A DNA stretch of 64,000 nt. It comes from Ascochyta rabiei (taxonomy: Eukaryota > Ascomycota > Dothideomycetes > Pleosporales > Didymellaceae). Below the pieces are notes generated by a model. That model saw only the letters and a program-made list of their open reading frames with translations. It did no database searches and had not been told where the DNA came from. Positions 52,582-63,387 of the stretch are shown in pieces. Numbering within the stretch: position 1 is the stretch's first letter; every line of letters begins with the position of its first letter. The position numbers and the translations under genes are program-made. The DNA lies in assembly GCF_004011695.2 (NCBI RefSeq), contig NC_082424.1:682001-746000 (forward strand). The letters are read 5' to 3'.

Positions 52582-54805
52582 GTTGATGGTTGTTCGGTGG
52601 TACTTTGAAAGCCGAAAGTAAAACTTGTTAGGAAGTATGTAGAAAGAATGGAAGAAGTGAGTGTGTAAAGAGAGTGGATTGCTTCAAGCAAATGAAAGAC
52701 TGTAGTAAGAGAAGGAACTGCTCTTCTGTCGAGGCGTCCATCGTGGTCTTTATACCTGGCGTTGTCCATCTCCTTTCGAAGCTGTGTAGGATTTTACGGG
52801 CGGTAGACTAGAGCCCAATGCAGAATGATGTCCCGGCGCTACAGGCCATTGCTGAAACCTTGAGACGCCCGTATTCGGGGTACAGACAGCGAATACGCGA
52901 GCGGTGACATGGCCCGCTGTCTCTCAGTCGAAGCTTGGCCGGGACGCTTGTCCTGGGTCATTTCCAAGACTCGTAGTAATTGCGGGTGTCCTCTCTTTGT
53001 CATCTACAATAGCAACAGCAACAGCATCTGTGCGCGCTCGTTATTAACATCGATAGGCACTCTGCACAAGACCCACCGCACGAGCTATGGGACTCTCCTT
53101 TCGCAGGAGAGCATAGTAAAGATAGCAGCATGAGCACCGCAGGAAAGGCTGTCGTTTCATAAGGCTGTCAGCGTGGAATTATCCTCCAATAGAAACCGAT
53201 GCGGGAAAATCTTGCTGCGCTGCACCGATCCGCCAGGCATGTCAAGTCATCTTGGCATGTTTCGCAAAAAGCTTGGCCTGGTGTTGCAACGGCTCAGTTC
53301 TCACGCCAGCTTAATACCTAGAGAGGCTGGGGTTATTCCGCGACATTGGATGCGCAGATTGAAAATGTGGGGTGTGGTGAGGTCACAGGCCTGCAAATTC
53401 TCCGAGCTCTTGCGGTATATATTCCTGATCCACTGTGTACCGCTGCGTACCGTAGGTCTAGAAGAGGAGGATCACCCAAGTCGAGAACAAAGCACGATCC
53501 ATGACAGGGAGAAGACCGGGGTCGGAGAATACCCTAGATCTCGGCCTCAAGAGCTTCTACCTACAGTAGAGTTGTGCCAGAGGCGTAAAAACACGGTGCA
53601 AGAGGCGTGAAAACACGGTGCCGTCATGTGCGAATTACCAAGGTCAGTCCTGTCGGCTGTGTTTCGTTTCAGAATGCATGCTGGTGGTGTGGTGTTGCAG
53701 GGCGTGCAACGATAAGCTTCGACGCCTCGTGGAGGGTGGAGAAAGTAAAATTTCCAGATGCGAGTGCAAAGCTTGGCGGTGCTTGGCAGCAGCATGCGAG
53801 TCATTCCAGCCCTGCCCTTTCATCTTACTGACGGCCTGCGAGGACGTCGACTTCCCGTGTCACTGAGAACCGGGTGTTCGCCCTGGTGATTGCGAGAACT
53901 GCCCCGAGAGCCGATATAGCAGAGAGGAGTATGTTGTCGAACAAAGCTGGAAGGCGTCAGACAACCTTGCCCATTGCTGCAGGCGAACGGCTCTACCGTA
54001 CAGTGATGGGAATGCAGTTCGGCGCAGAATAAACAAGATAGGAAGCAGGTATGCGCCACCGTCTTTCCGTTCCACCATTGGCTGACAGGAGCCTCGAACG
54101 TGTCACCCTGATAGCGTGCGCCGTCCCGAATTTGGCACAGCATCGTGCTATCATCGACGACATCTGCTCTCCTATCACTCCGTTTCAACCTGCTGTCTTT
54201 GGCTTAATCGATACCATTGAAGAAGTCCAGACTTTCCAACGATAGGCATCTGCCGCTATCTTCTGGAAGGTCAATCGAGCATCGATGATGTGAACTGCTC
54301 CCATGCCCAAAACACAGTAGCAGCACGAGTCACCCATCATCGACGTACACCGACCCAGACGAATCACGGATCGAGAAAGAGACACGGCATTGCATTGTCT
54401 TGGGCATGCTCGGAGACTCGGCTAGATGACATGACAGTCCAGTCTATTCCTCGAGACATGGTTGTTCGCGTCATCGAATGCCAAAACAAGGGCAAGAAAC
54501 AAGCCCGCTCCCTACTTGTCCGCACAGTATCGAAGCCAGCGTTCAACTGCTTGAAGATGACATGAACATCCGTGGCAATGTTGCTGGGTTGATCAGAAGT
54601 GGAGGTGATGTATAGTTGCCTCGCAGCCCACTCTTCGAGTTGCGTCCATCGTGTTCCCACGGCCTCGAAGATGACGCTTCACCTGCCATCGAGGTACTCA
54701 GCAACACATGTTAAATAAACCATATCATCTTGCGGCCTCAACGATGCACACGCTCTTCCCGTGCTGATGTTCACACATTGTTGTGTTTCCGCGCAACGCA
54801 CACCA
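52582..54805. other. Long gene-free interval
   Basis: Promoter of the pectate lyase gene and about 2 kb with no recognisable gene. Short minus-strand frames around 53820-54660 have no domain and cannot be joined convincingly. No repeats of note. Confidence 0.45.
52749..52754 (-). promoter_or_regulatory. TATA box of the pectate lyase gene
   Basis: TATAAA on the minus strand, about 170 bp before the ATG at 52581. Confidence 0.45.
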
Positions 54806-55044
54806 TCAAGTCGAGCGATATTGGCCTGCACGACATGAGAAAAACAGCATCATGAGCTTGCAAGCCCCATGCTTTGCACACGGTCGATAACAACGCTCGG
54901 TCTCGCTGAAGCCAGGCGGTGGTAGATGCTGCGAGTGGTGACGCCATTCCAAACGAGAGTCCAAGCTCCTTCCCCGCCACGGGAGCTGTGCGCCACCATC
55001 ATCAGCATCACCTTCAGCTCGCCGCCCGACTCGCGTCCTCGACC

Positions 55045-55104
55045 AATCCTCGACCCAATCCTCGACCCAATCCTCGACCCAATCTTCGACCCAATCCTCG
55101 ACCC
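55045..55104 (+). repeat. 12-bp minisatellite abutting the MsrB start codon
   Basis: Five units of aatcctcgaccc (one with t for c) end one base before the ATG at 55106. A partial sixth copy precedes them. The unit keeps the frame of the downstream gene open (Ile-Leu-Asp-Pro). Confidence 0.97.
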
Positions 55105-55105
55105 T

Positions 55106-55778
55106 ATGCGCTTTCCGTCCTTGCCACAATTTGTCCGCGCCTTCCACACCATCAGCAACACAACCAACGCCTTCATCCGCTCCAACCCCGCCGGCACGCT
55201 CGGTCGCACCTTCTACAACAGCCCTCAGCGCGTTACGATCCAGCGATCCATGCCAAACATCCCCTTCCTCGGCGCGCTATTCGGATCATCCAGCAGCATG
55301 GCAGACAACACAGCCTACCCCGTTTCGAAGCCCGAGGGCGAGTGGCAGGCACAGCTCTCACCTGGTACGTCGAGACGTCGCCACCGCTCCAGACCTCTAC
55401 CAACCTCTACTGACCTCTGCAGAGCAGTTCCGCGTCCTCCGCAAAAAGGGCACCGAAATGCCCGGCTCCAGCAAACTCGACAAGCACTACCCGGACGCGG
55501 GCGTGTACAGCTGCGCCGGGTGCTCGGCCCCCCTCTACAAAGCCAACCACAAGTTCGACTCTGGATGTGGATGGCCAGCCTTCTGGGATGCGTTTCCCGG
55601 TGCGGTTGGACAGAAGCCTGACCCTGGCCTGGGCATGATGCGGACCGAGATTGTGTGCAACAACTGCGGAGGGCATCTGGGACACATCTTCAAGGGGGAG
55701 CGGTTTGGAAATCCAAAGGACGAGAGACACTGCGTCAACGGCGTGTCTATCAACTTTTCGCCCGAGGAGTCCAAGTAG
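55106..55778 (+). CDS. msrB: Peptide methionine-(R)-S-oxide reductase MsrB
   Basis: Reduces methionine-R-sulfoxide in oxidised proteins. Exons 55106-55364 and 55423-55778, with a 58-nt intron (GTACGT, CTACTGACC branch, CTGCAG), giving 204 residues. The first about 60 residues (MRFPSLPQFVRAFHTI, Arg/Ser-rich) look like a mitochondrial presequence. In-frame ATGs at MPNIPF and MADNTA could give cytosolic forms. The MsrB domain has both zinc CxxC pairs (SCAGCSAP and VCNNCGGHLGH), FDSGCGWPAFWD and the catalytic Cys in RHCVNGVSINF, so it is expected to be active. The frame is open upstream to 54926 through the ILDP-coding repeat, so a longer N-terminus is possible but unlikely. Confidence 0.95.
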
Positions 55779-56219
55779 CGGGAGGTGTAGAGTGGTGTGG
55801 AGTATGGGAGTGCTCAGCAGGATCGATAGTTGTGTAGATTAGACATGGAAGACTGTGCTCGATTCTGCCCAGGCCGTACCAAGGTGGTCGTCAGGAAAGA
55901 GCGTGCCAGTGGCCAAGAACGTCACTCGCTCATCGTCTCGCACTGACATGCCTCCACCTACCAGAACATACATTTTAACGAACAGTCTAGCTCGCCAGCA
56001 TACACAATCGTTCTGGTGGCGATCGAGCGGCTGCCTCACACATCGCCAATGAGCGTCCCGGGAATACCCTTACACGGCAGAGCGACAGCGTGCACTAGCA
56101 CCGACCGATGGCACCGGAACCGTTCTTTTCGCTGTGATGCCAATGTCGCGTGCCCTTTCATCCACCTGTGGCATCACAGAGACACGAGATCTGCTTCATA
56201 GTGGGAGCCTCACACGCTG
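55779..56219. other. Spacer
   Basis: 3' flank of msrB and promoter of the MFS gene; nothing recognised. Confidence 0.45.
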
Positions 56220-58196
56220 ATGGGCGCAAATTCGGACCCTGAGCCCAGCGTCCTCGTTGCGTCCGGGAATAGGTCCGCTCAGCCTGCGCGGAATCGCGAA
56301 ACTTCAAACACCGACACCACCGACCTTGTCAACAATGAGTCTGAATCCTCGTCGGACGACAACAACGGTGAAGAGGATCCTCGCCGTCGTCTTCTAGCTG
56401 CAGAGCGAACCCTTTCGATAGACACGAGTTTTCGCGCCGGCACCGCTCTCCCACAGGTTGATGACACCGAGCAAGCTGCAGCTGCGAAAGGCAAGCCTAT
56501 ATCATGGCGCTCGCTCCCTCGCAAAGACCAGCTGTTCGTCATCACCCTGGCACGACTCTCGGAACCACTGACCCAGACATCACTGGGCTCCTATCTCTTC
56601 TACCAACTCCAGTCGTTCGACCAGACTTTGCCCGAGGCGACAATTGCTTACCAAGCGGGTATCATCCAAGCTGCCTTCCCCTTCGCGCAGTTCCTGACTG
56701 CCATGTTCTGGGGTCGCGTCGCAGATTCTGAACATGGCGGGCGGAAACGGGTCATTTACATCGGACTTCTTGGGACCATGTGCAGCATTCTCGGCTTTGG
56801 CTTCTCCCACAGTTTCCCCATGGCGGTAGCGTTTCGATGTATGGGCGGCGTCCTCAATGGCAATATTGGTGTTATGAGGACAATGATCAGTGAGATAATC
56901 AAGGAGAAGAAGTACCAGAGCAGAGCGTTCCTCATACTGCCCATGACATTCAATATCGGTGTCATCATAGGGCCGATCCTGGGTATGCAATGTGCGCAAG
57001 AGGCCTGAATGTCTGCTGACATGCTGGCAGGTGGTCTTCTGGCAGATCCAGTGGACAGCTACCCCTCTCTTTTCGGACCAGGCTCACTCATGGGCGGCGA
57101 GAATGGCGTTTACTGGATGACGCAATGGCCCTACGCGCTGCCCAACATCATGAGTGCATGCTTTCTTCTTTTCTCCGCGCTGGCTGTTGTCTTCTTCCTG
57201 GAGGAGACCAACGAGCTCTGCAGGGACAAGCCGGACCTCGGGCTACGCCTAGGCAGGATGATTCGCCGTTACGTCTTTCGTCAGTCCGTTGCAACCGAAT
57301 CAGGCTACTCTGCCATTCCAGAAGACGACTTTGGTGCTTCCAACAGCCTCGAGCTCCAGCCAACTCCCACTTCAGCTCATCCGGGCACTCCTACATCAGG
57401 CGACAAGGCCAACAGGGTACTCCGTCAAAAGCTACCCTTCCGCCGCATCTGGACCCGGAACCTTATACTCACCCTGCTTGCCCACGGTCTCATGGCCATG
57501 CACGTGGGAGGGTTCAACTCACTGTGGTTCATCTATCTCTCGACCCCTCGTTTCGACCCAGCAGAGCCACATCCTCCTGGTTTCAAGCCCCATGGCTTCG
57601 TGCACTTTACCGGCGGTTTAGCACTACCTCCAGCGCGCATAGGCGTTGCTCTGGCCATCCTCGGGGTCACTGGCATCACCCTGCAGCTCTTCCTCTACCC
57701 CAAGCTCTCGCACCGACTCGGCACAGCGAAAAGTTTTCGCGTCTTCCTGGCGCTGTTCCCCGTCACCTATGCGCTCGCACCTTTCCTGAGCCGTGTACCG
57801 AGCTGGAGCAAGCCGCCCGCCGGTGCCAGCGGACCATTCGTATGGATAGCTATGATAGGAGTCCTATTTATACAGGTCCTCGCTCGTACATTCGCTTTGC
57901 CTTGCACCACAATACTCGTCAACAACGTCAGCCCTCATCCGTCGGTGCTGGGCACTGTACACGGGATCGGACAGTCAGTGTCTAGCCTTACGAGGACTAT
58001 AGGGCCTATTCTTTTCTCTTGGGTCTTCGGCAAGGGACTCAATATGGGCGTTGTCGGGCTTGGCTGGTGGCTTATGGCGGCCGTTGCAACTGTAGGTTGC
58101 GTAGCTGCGCAGTGGGTAAGAGAAGGCGACGGTCATGAGATTCTGCTTGACGGAGAAGTCAGGGGAAGAGACGGAGAGGTTCGAAGAGCGGATTGA
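56220..58196 (+). CDS. MFS transporter, fungal ZIF-like/YCR023C-type
   Basis: Exons 56220-56982 and 57031-58196. The 48-nt intron (GTATGC, GCTGACAT branch, TGGCAG) restores GPILGGLLADPV, giving 642 residues. The N-terminal cytosolic part (about 1-95) is Ser/Asp/Glu-rich. The membrane domain begins LPRKDQLFVITLARLSEPLTQTSLGSYLFYQL, the RLSEP signature of this fungal MFS branch. Next are FWGRVADSEHGGRKRVIYIGL (motif A) and RCMGGVLNGNIGVMRTMISEI. A long central loop after helix 6 (about residues 330-400) separates the two halves, then HTLLNNVSP-type helices including TFALPCTTILVNNVSPHPSV and GIGQSVSSLTRTIGPILFSW. Substrate unknown. Confidence 0.92.
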
Positions 58197-58691
58197 ACGC
58201 ACGAGGAGCAACGACACGAGCTGCTGGCTTGCGTCGGTTCGAAGGCGCTGCCGCGGATGACACAGATCAAGCGCAAGCATACAGGTATACGACGCTGCAC
58301 GTGTAAGGAGTGCAATTTGCAGACTTGTCAAACCCACGTGTGCGCCAAGCCTACTTTTCATACGTTGAAGTGAGCCGCGTAGGATGCAGCCAAGAGCTTC
58401 CGCTCTGCTTGACCACCACCACACCGACAAAAGTAGAAGCTCGCAACCTTCAAAAGCGGAAACTCGGGATCTCTCGACCATGTCCTCCACAGAAGACGAA
58501 GCTCAGAGGCACGTTTGCGCCGTGCAATTTCGCAAGGTGGGTTGTAGAAACTCTCAGGGCAAGCGGGGTATTGGCACGAGAAGGACGGTAGAGCTGCAGG
58601 GTCAATGCAATTCTCTATCAAGTAGGTTCGCGCATGGTTACGCACTTCAGCCATCTCAAACGTTGTTCATTGCAATTATCCGTATCACAAG
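58197..58691. other. Spacer before the alkaline phosphatase gene
   Basis: No gene supported; small overlapping frames on both strands only. Confidence 0.45.
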
Positions 58692-60331
58692 ATGAAGTAC
58701 GCTCTTCCTCTGACACTCGCCGGTGCGCTCCTTGCCCAGGGGTGCTCCGCGCTCTGGCTCTTGCCTACCGCTCGCAACTTCATCTACATCGTGCCTGATG
58801 GCTATGGTCCGGCTTCTCAGACCATGGCACGCGACTACGTGTCTTTGCTCCAAAACGGCGAGAACCCAAAGGCACCTGTTTCCATTCAGCTTCCCGCAGA
58901 CCAGATGGTCATTGGCAGTGTCAGGACGCAGGCAAGCAACAACCTGATCACGGATTCTGCAGCCAGTGCGACGGCCTTTGGATGCGGTGTCAAGACGTAC
59001 AACAACGGTACCTCGCCCGTAGCCATGAATCGAACATAGCAGGCTGACATTGCATATCAGCCATCGCAGTCGATGATGATGGCCAGCCCGTAGGTTCAAT
59101 CCTCGAAGCCGCCAAAATGGAAGGTTTCAAGACCGGTCTCGTTGTGACCTCAACCATCAACCACGCCACCCCTGCATGTTACGCCGCTCACGTTGCCGAT
59201 CGCAAGTAAGAAACCAACTCATCATCTCACATCTGATCACTGACGAAGGAAAGCTCTTACGAGAAGATCGCTGAACACGAGATTGGGTACTCTCACCCGC
59301 TTGGGCCTCAAGTCGATATCCTCATGGGCGGAGGACGCTGCTACTTCAAGCCAAAGTCCGACCCCACGTCCTGCCGCGAAGACGACATCGATCTTTTCGG
59401 CTATGCCAAGGGAAAGGGATACCGTGTCATGCAGGACCGCAAGGCGTTTGACGAGCTGAAGAAAGGGACAGCCAAGGCCGCTGACTTGCCCTACATCGGC
59501 TTGTTCAACGACGGTGAGACCTTCAGCTCCACTAACCGCTGCGAAGCTGACGGTAATCCAGATCAAATGATGTACGAGATTGATCGCCAGCAGAACCCCC
59601 AGCAAGAGCCGAGTCTGCTCGAGATGGTCGAGACGGCTTTGACCTCCCTGGACCGCGCCACCAAGTGGAACGTCAAAGGCTATTTCCTCATGATCGAAGC
59701 TAGCAGGATCGATCATGCCGGACACGCCAACGATGCAGTAGGCCATCTCCACGATACCATCATGTACAACAACGTGATGAAGTATGTCCGCGAGTGGATC
59801 GACAAGCACCCGGACACCATGATGCTGTCTGCGGCCGACCACGAGTGCGGAGGCCTGACTCTCAACGGCTTCAATCCACTCCCACTCCAGGGGGCCAGCA
59901 TGTCGACCGAGCACGCAGAGACACTCTGGAAGAACTACAACGGCACGGACAGGCGCGCATACCTCCGATCCACCATCCTCCCGGGCTACGGACTCGGCGA
60001 TCTGAGCGAGGCCGACGTCGACACCCTCCTCAAGAACAACAGACTCGCCGCCGACCTCTCGTCGCGGCTGAGCAAGAAGGCCGGCGTCAACTGGAGCACC
60101 GGCGGACACACTGCATCCGACATCACCCTGTTTGGATATGGTGCCGGGTGGCGCGGTGGCAACTTGAAGTCCGACATGGCAGGGAACTGGGACAACACTC
60201 AGCTGCCCGGCTACATTGAGGGGGTGCTCAAGGTGAAGATGAGCAAGGTCACGGAGAAGCTGAGGAAGGCTGGCAGCGCGTGGGTTGGGAAGCGGGACTT
60301 GACCAGCCACGGCCACCTGCACAAGCACTGA
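58692..60331 (+). CDS. Secreted alkaline phosphatase
   Basis: A metal-dependent phosphomonoesterase. Exons 58692-59007, 59061-59205 and 59254-60331 give 512 residues. Intron 1 (53 nt) has GTACCT...TATCAG; intron 2 (48 nt) has GTAAGA and must end at the non-canonical trinucleotide AAG (59251-59253) to keep the frame and give ADRNSYEK. A signal peptide (KYALPLTLAGALLAQGCSA) precedes the catalytic domain. It has IVPDGYGPAS (first metal Asp), the nucleophile serine in ITDSAASATAFGCG, TSTINHATPACYAAH, EASRIDHAGHAND, SAADHECGGLT and WSTGGHTASDI, all expected metal and phosphate ligands. The C-terminus is short and His-rich (GHLHKH) with no GPI signal, suggesting a soluble secreted enzyme. Confidence 0.95.
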
Positions 60332-62171
60332 GCCTAGCTCTGGGACGTCAGGAGTCTGTACGCCTACTACCCATGCTGCGTGTCTGCCAGCCTTGAGCCA
60401 CTGCCCGTTGTTGTTGTTGTTGTTGCAACAGCTTCCCTGCGTCTATCTGTCTGTCCATAGCAAGCACACGATGATGCAGAACTTCAATCTAAGCGCCTAC
60501 ACTTACTACAAGACACCTCTCGGAACCAGAATCCAAACACCGACAGCGCTGCAATCTCAACGACCCGTCTCTGTACCTCGGTCGGAGCACCGGCATCCGC
60601 ACTCATCCAGATCGACAACTCCGTGTACTTTCCACTAGGTACATCGAACCCGTCTTGACCTGCTTTCGGACTCTAATCCGCGACACGTACTGCGTCTGCA
60701 GTCACACCAGTGGCTTGCCGTGAAGAGGGTCCAGGTGCGGGAGCTAGAGACGGCGGCGGCGTAGGTAGTCGAGGATGCTGGCTAGCTCTCTGTAAGGCGG
60801 CAATAGCACGCCACTGCAGGAGTTGGGGTTGTTTTGCGGTGGACGCGCGAACGACGACCGGCACCAGTACCAGAGACGAGGATCTTGAAAAGAGGGGGAG
60901 CTGCAGGACAGTTGTTGCAATCGCTCTGATGTATTTTCTTTTTGGCGTCCCTTTCTGCTTGGAGCGGTGCCGGTCGGTTCTGGTGTTTGCTTGGACACGG
61001 CGGTGATGGGTCTCCTCACTGCCCGCAGCGATCTGGGATGTTTCTCTGACACCTGGCTGGCTGGATCGAGGATCGCAATCAGTCAGTCAGTCAGTCAGTC
61101 AGTCAGTCAGTCAGTCAGTCAGTCAGTCAGTCAGTCAGTCAGTCAGTCAGTCAGTCAGTCAGTCAGTCAGTCAGTCAGTCAGTCAGTCCGTTCATCCGTC
61201 AACCAGCCAGCCAGCCAGCCACGAGACAGCGCTCAGAACGCCGCGAGCAAGCACACGGTAACCGAATCCGCAGGCCTCCGAGCACCCCTTACTGCCGTGA
61301 TTACGCACGCCAGCAGAACTCCACGACCCTCGCCGATGCTGGCCACTCGGCGTTCGAGATGCACAGCTTCGAAGGGAAAAAAACCGCACCCAGCGGCGTT
61401 CCCACCCAGCCAGAAAGTGCGGTCGCAGCCGGAGCTTCCGAGGGACCCGCTCTGGCGCCACGCTGCAGCGCGCCGTCAGGAGCAGCTTTTTCAGCGCCGC
61501 TGGTCTGCTCCCGCGCACCGCCTCGCGCCCTGCATGCAGTGCAAACGCGACGTGCGTCTAGGGCTGAGGAAGCCGATGATGCTCCGTCTTGCGAGGCGTG
61601 GTCCCCCTTTCCTGTGTGGACGGTTCGGCGGCGAGTGGCTAGTGATGTCTTGGCATGCACAAGGCGCGCCGGGTTGCCTCGTTTCTGCGCCGAAGCATGC
61701 TGAGCTGTGCGAGGGGTCGAGGTCGAAGGCCAAGGAAGAAAGGCCTGGGAGGAGGAGTGCGGGGTGCAAGGCCATGTGCCGGGATCCAGCTTGTGTGACG
61801 GGCGATGGGCAGGAGGGGGAGTGCGCGGCTGGGGTGTCACGGGCTGCAAGGAGCATGTCTGGTAGGTGGCCAGCACCAGAGCAGAGGCACGTAGGACGAA
61901 CAGGAACATGGCATGCGTCGTTGCGTCGAAAGCTCGAGAGCTCAGCATCAATCGAAGATTCATATTGGGGTATCAACGCGACGGAGAACCCAGACCTAGG
62001 TCGAAGCGAAAGACCAAAACCCATTCCCATAATGCACAATACTGTACCGCTCAAACGCCTAACTATGCAACGCTATGCTGTGCTCCAAACGCGGGTCTCT
62101 GTTTGCACCCGGTCGTTGACCCTGTCTCGAAATCGCACCTCTTGGGAAATCATTAAGCGTGTATAACATTC
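60332..62171. other. Spacer with simple repeats
   Basis: About 1.8 kb between convergent genes. It holds a (ttg)n stretch at 60409-60424 and the (agtc)n array listed separately. A 399-codon frame through the array (60967-62166) is produced largely by the repeat and GC-rich shadow sequence and is not called. Confidence 0.5.
61079..61188 (+). repeat. (AGTC)n tetranucleotide microsatellite
   Basis: About 27 perfect copies of agtc (period 4). The flanks contain related short runs (ccagccagccagccagcc, 61202-61219; ggctggctgg, 61053-61062). Confidence 0.97.
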
Positions 62172-63387
62172 TCAGTGTATGACGTTCTCTTCTTGGTCGA
62201 AGACCACGCCCGTCTTTTCAGCGAACAGCTTCTGGATCGGGTAGGTGATGGCGTTCATGATGTTTTCGCGGTAGTCCAGCTTGACCAGGTGCTTCTCGAA
62301 CCAGTAGTGGCGGATGAATTTGCCCTGGCAGTTGCTGATTTCGACGCCGGGGTAGCCGTTGGCCTCACCGCAGTCGAGCTCCTTGATGTTCTCCTCGTAG
62401 TCGTAGCGGATGTACTCGCCAAACGCCGACTGCTCGTGGAACTTGGGCTGCTTCCACTGCGAGCAGTTGGGGTAGCGGACATCCTCGGGGCACTCGTGCC
62501 ATGCCTTCAGGATGGGCATCACTTGCTTGTTATTCTGCACGATCATGAAGCCCGTGTTTGTGTAGGTGCGGTTGAAGCGGTCGGAGTTGAACTGCGGTTC
62601 CTTGGGGTCCCATGGGTCTTTGGCCATGACGATGGAATGGTGAGGCTCGACTTTCCAGTAGTTCATCATCCACTCGATGGGGAGGTTCATGAAGCGGAAG
62701 GTGGCGTCGGCATCGAGGAAGACGATGAACTTGTACTTCTTGATCAGATTGGCCAGCGCCGATGGCTTGATCCAGGTTGCGTGGCGGTCTTCGAATTCGC
62801 TCGCGTGGACAAACTTGTAGTCGTAGCCGTGGATCTGGGCATAGGCGTAGTGGGCGAAGACACCGCCGGAGACGTGGTTGATGTTGCGCCACTCGTACTC
62901 GCCCTTTTCGAACTTCTCAGTCGACTTCAGCGGCCTGGTGTCGAGATCCAGGATCAGGATGTCGTTGCCCATCTCCTTGGTGTAGCGCGGGTTCTCGGGG
63001 AGCATGATCTTGGTGCCATTGGGCTCGCGGATGAACGGCTCGGACGGCGATGTCCTCAACGGCTCGTACAGAATGCGCAGGATGTCGTTGATGTTTGGCG
63101 TTTTTGCGTCACTGAAGGTCCTGTTAGTCGTGGTCAGCAGTCATCCACTAGCGGGCGGATTCAACGCGGCCGGAGCAGTCAGGGGCCGACGGTTCTCCGT
63201 CGCAACAGGCTAGAAGGAAGTGCATGCAAACGTACATCTCAACGTGTGTCGAGCCAGAGCTGTGTGGGAACGGGATTCGCTCTGGACTGGACCAGGCCAA
63301 GAATCCGAAGACGAAGACGAGGACGAAGCCTGCGCTGCACGCGAGCGCAAACATGGGGCTGCGGGCGCCGGTCGATGGCAGCATCAT
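62172..63387 (-). CDS. GT34-type (Gma12/Mnn10) Golgi glycosyltransferase
   Basis: A type II membrane glycosyltransferase predicted to add galactose or mannose to glycans in the Golgi. Exons on the minus strand are 63387-63236 and 63111-62172, with an unusually long 124-nt intron (GTACGT...CTTCAG) and matching phase 2, giving 363 residues. The N-terminus has a signal anchor (about 12-31, FALACSAGFVLVFVFGFLAW) and a short stem. The catalytic domain shows ILILDLDTRP, YKFVHASEFEDRHATWIKPSAL, the DxD motif in FIVFLDADATFRF, the NTGFMIVQNN block, a HEQSAFGEYIRYD acceptor-side region and KFIRHYWFEKHL. This order is typical of fungal GT34-like nucleotide-sugar transferases. The exact sugar and linkage cannot be read from the sequence. 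Confidence 0.83.

Noticed and set aside
53820..54660. Chain of short minus-strand frames as a possible gene
   Set aside because: No splice pairs with matching phase and no recognisable motif were found.
61079..61188. CRISPR-like or satellite array
   Set aside because: The unit is a simple tetranucleotide without spacers; CRISPR is not expected in a fungal nuclear genome.
60967..62166. 399-codon frame containing the (agtc)n array
   Set aside because: Openness is created by the period-4 repeat lacking stops and by GC-rich flanks; no domain or sensible start context.
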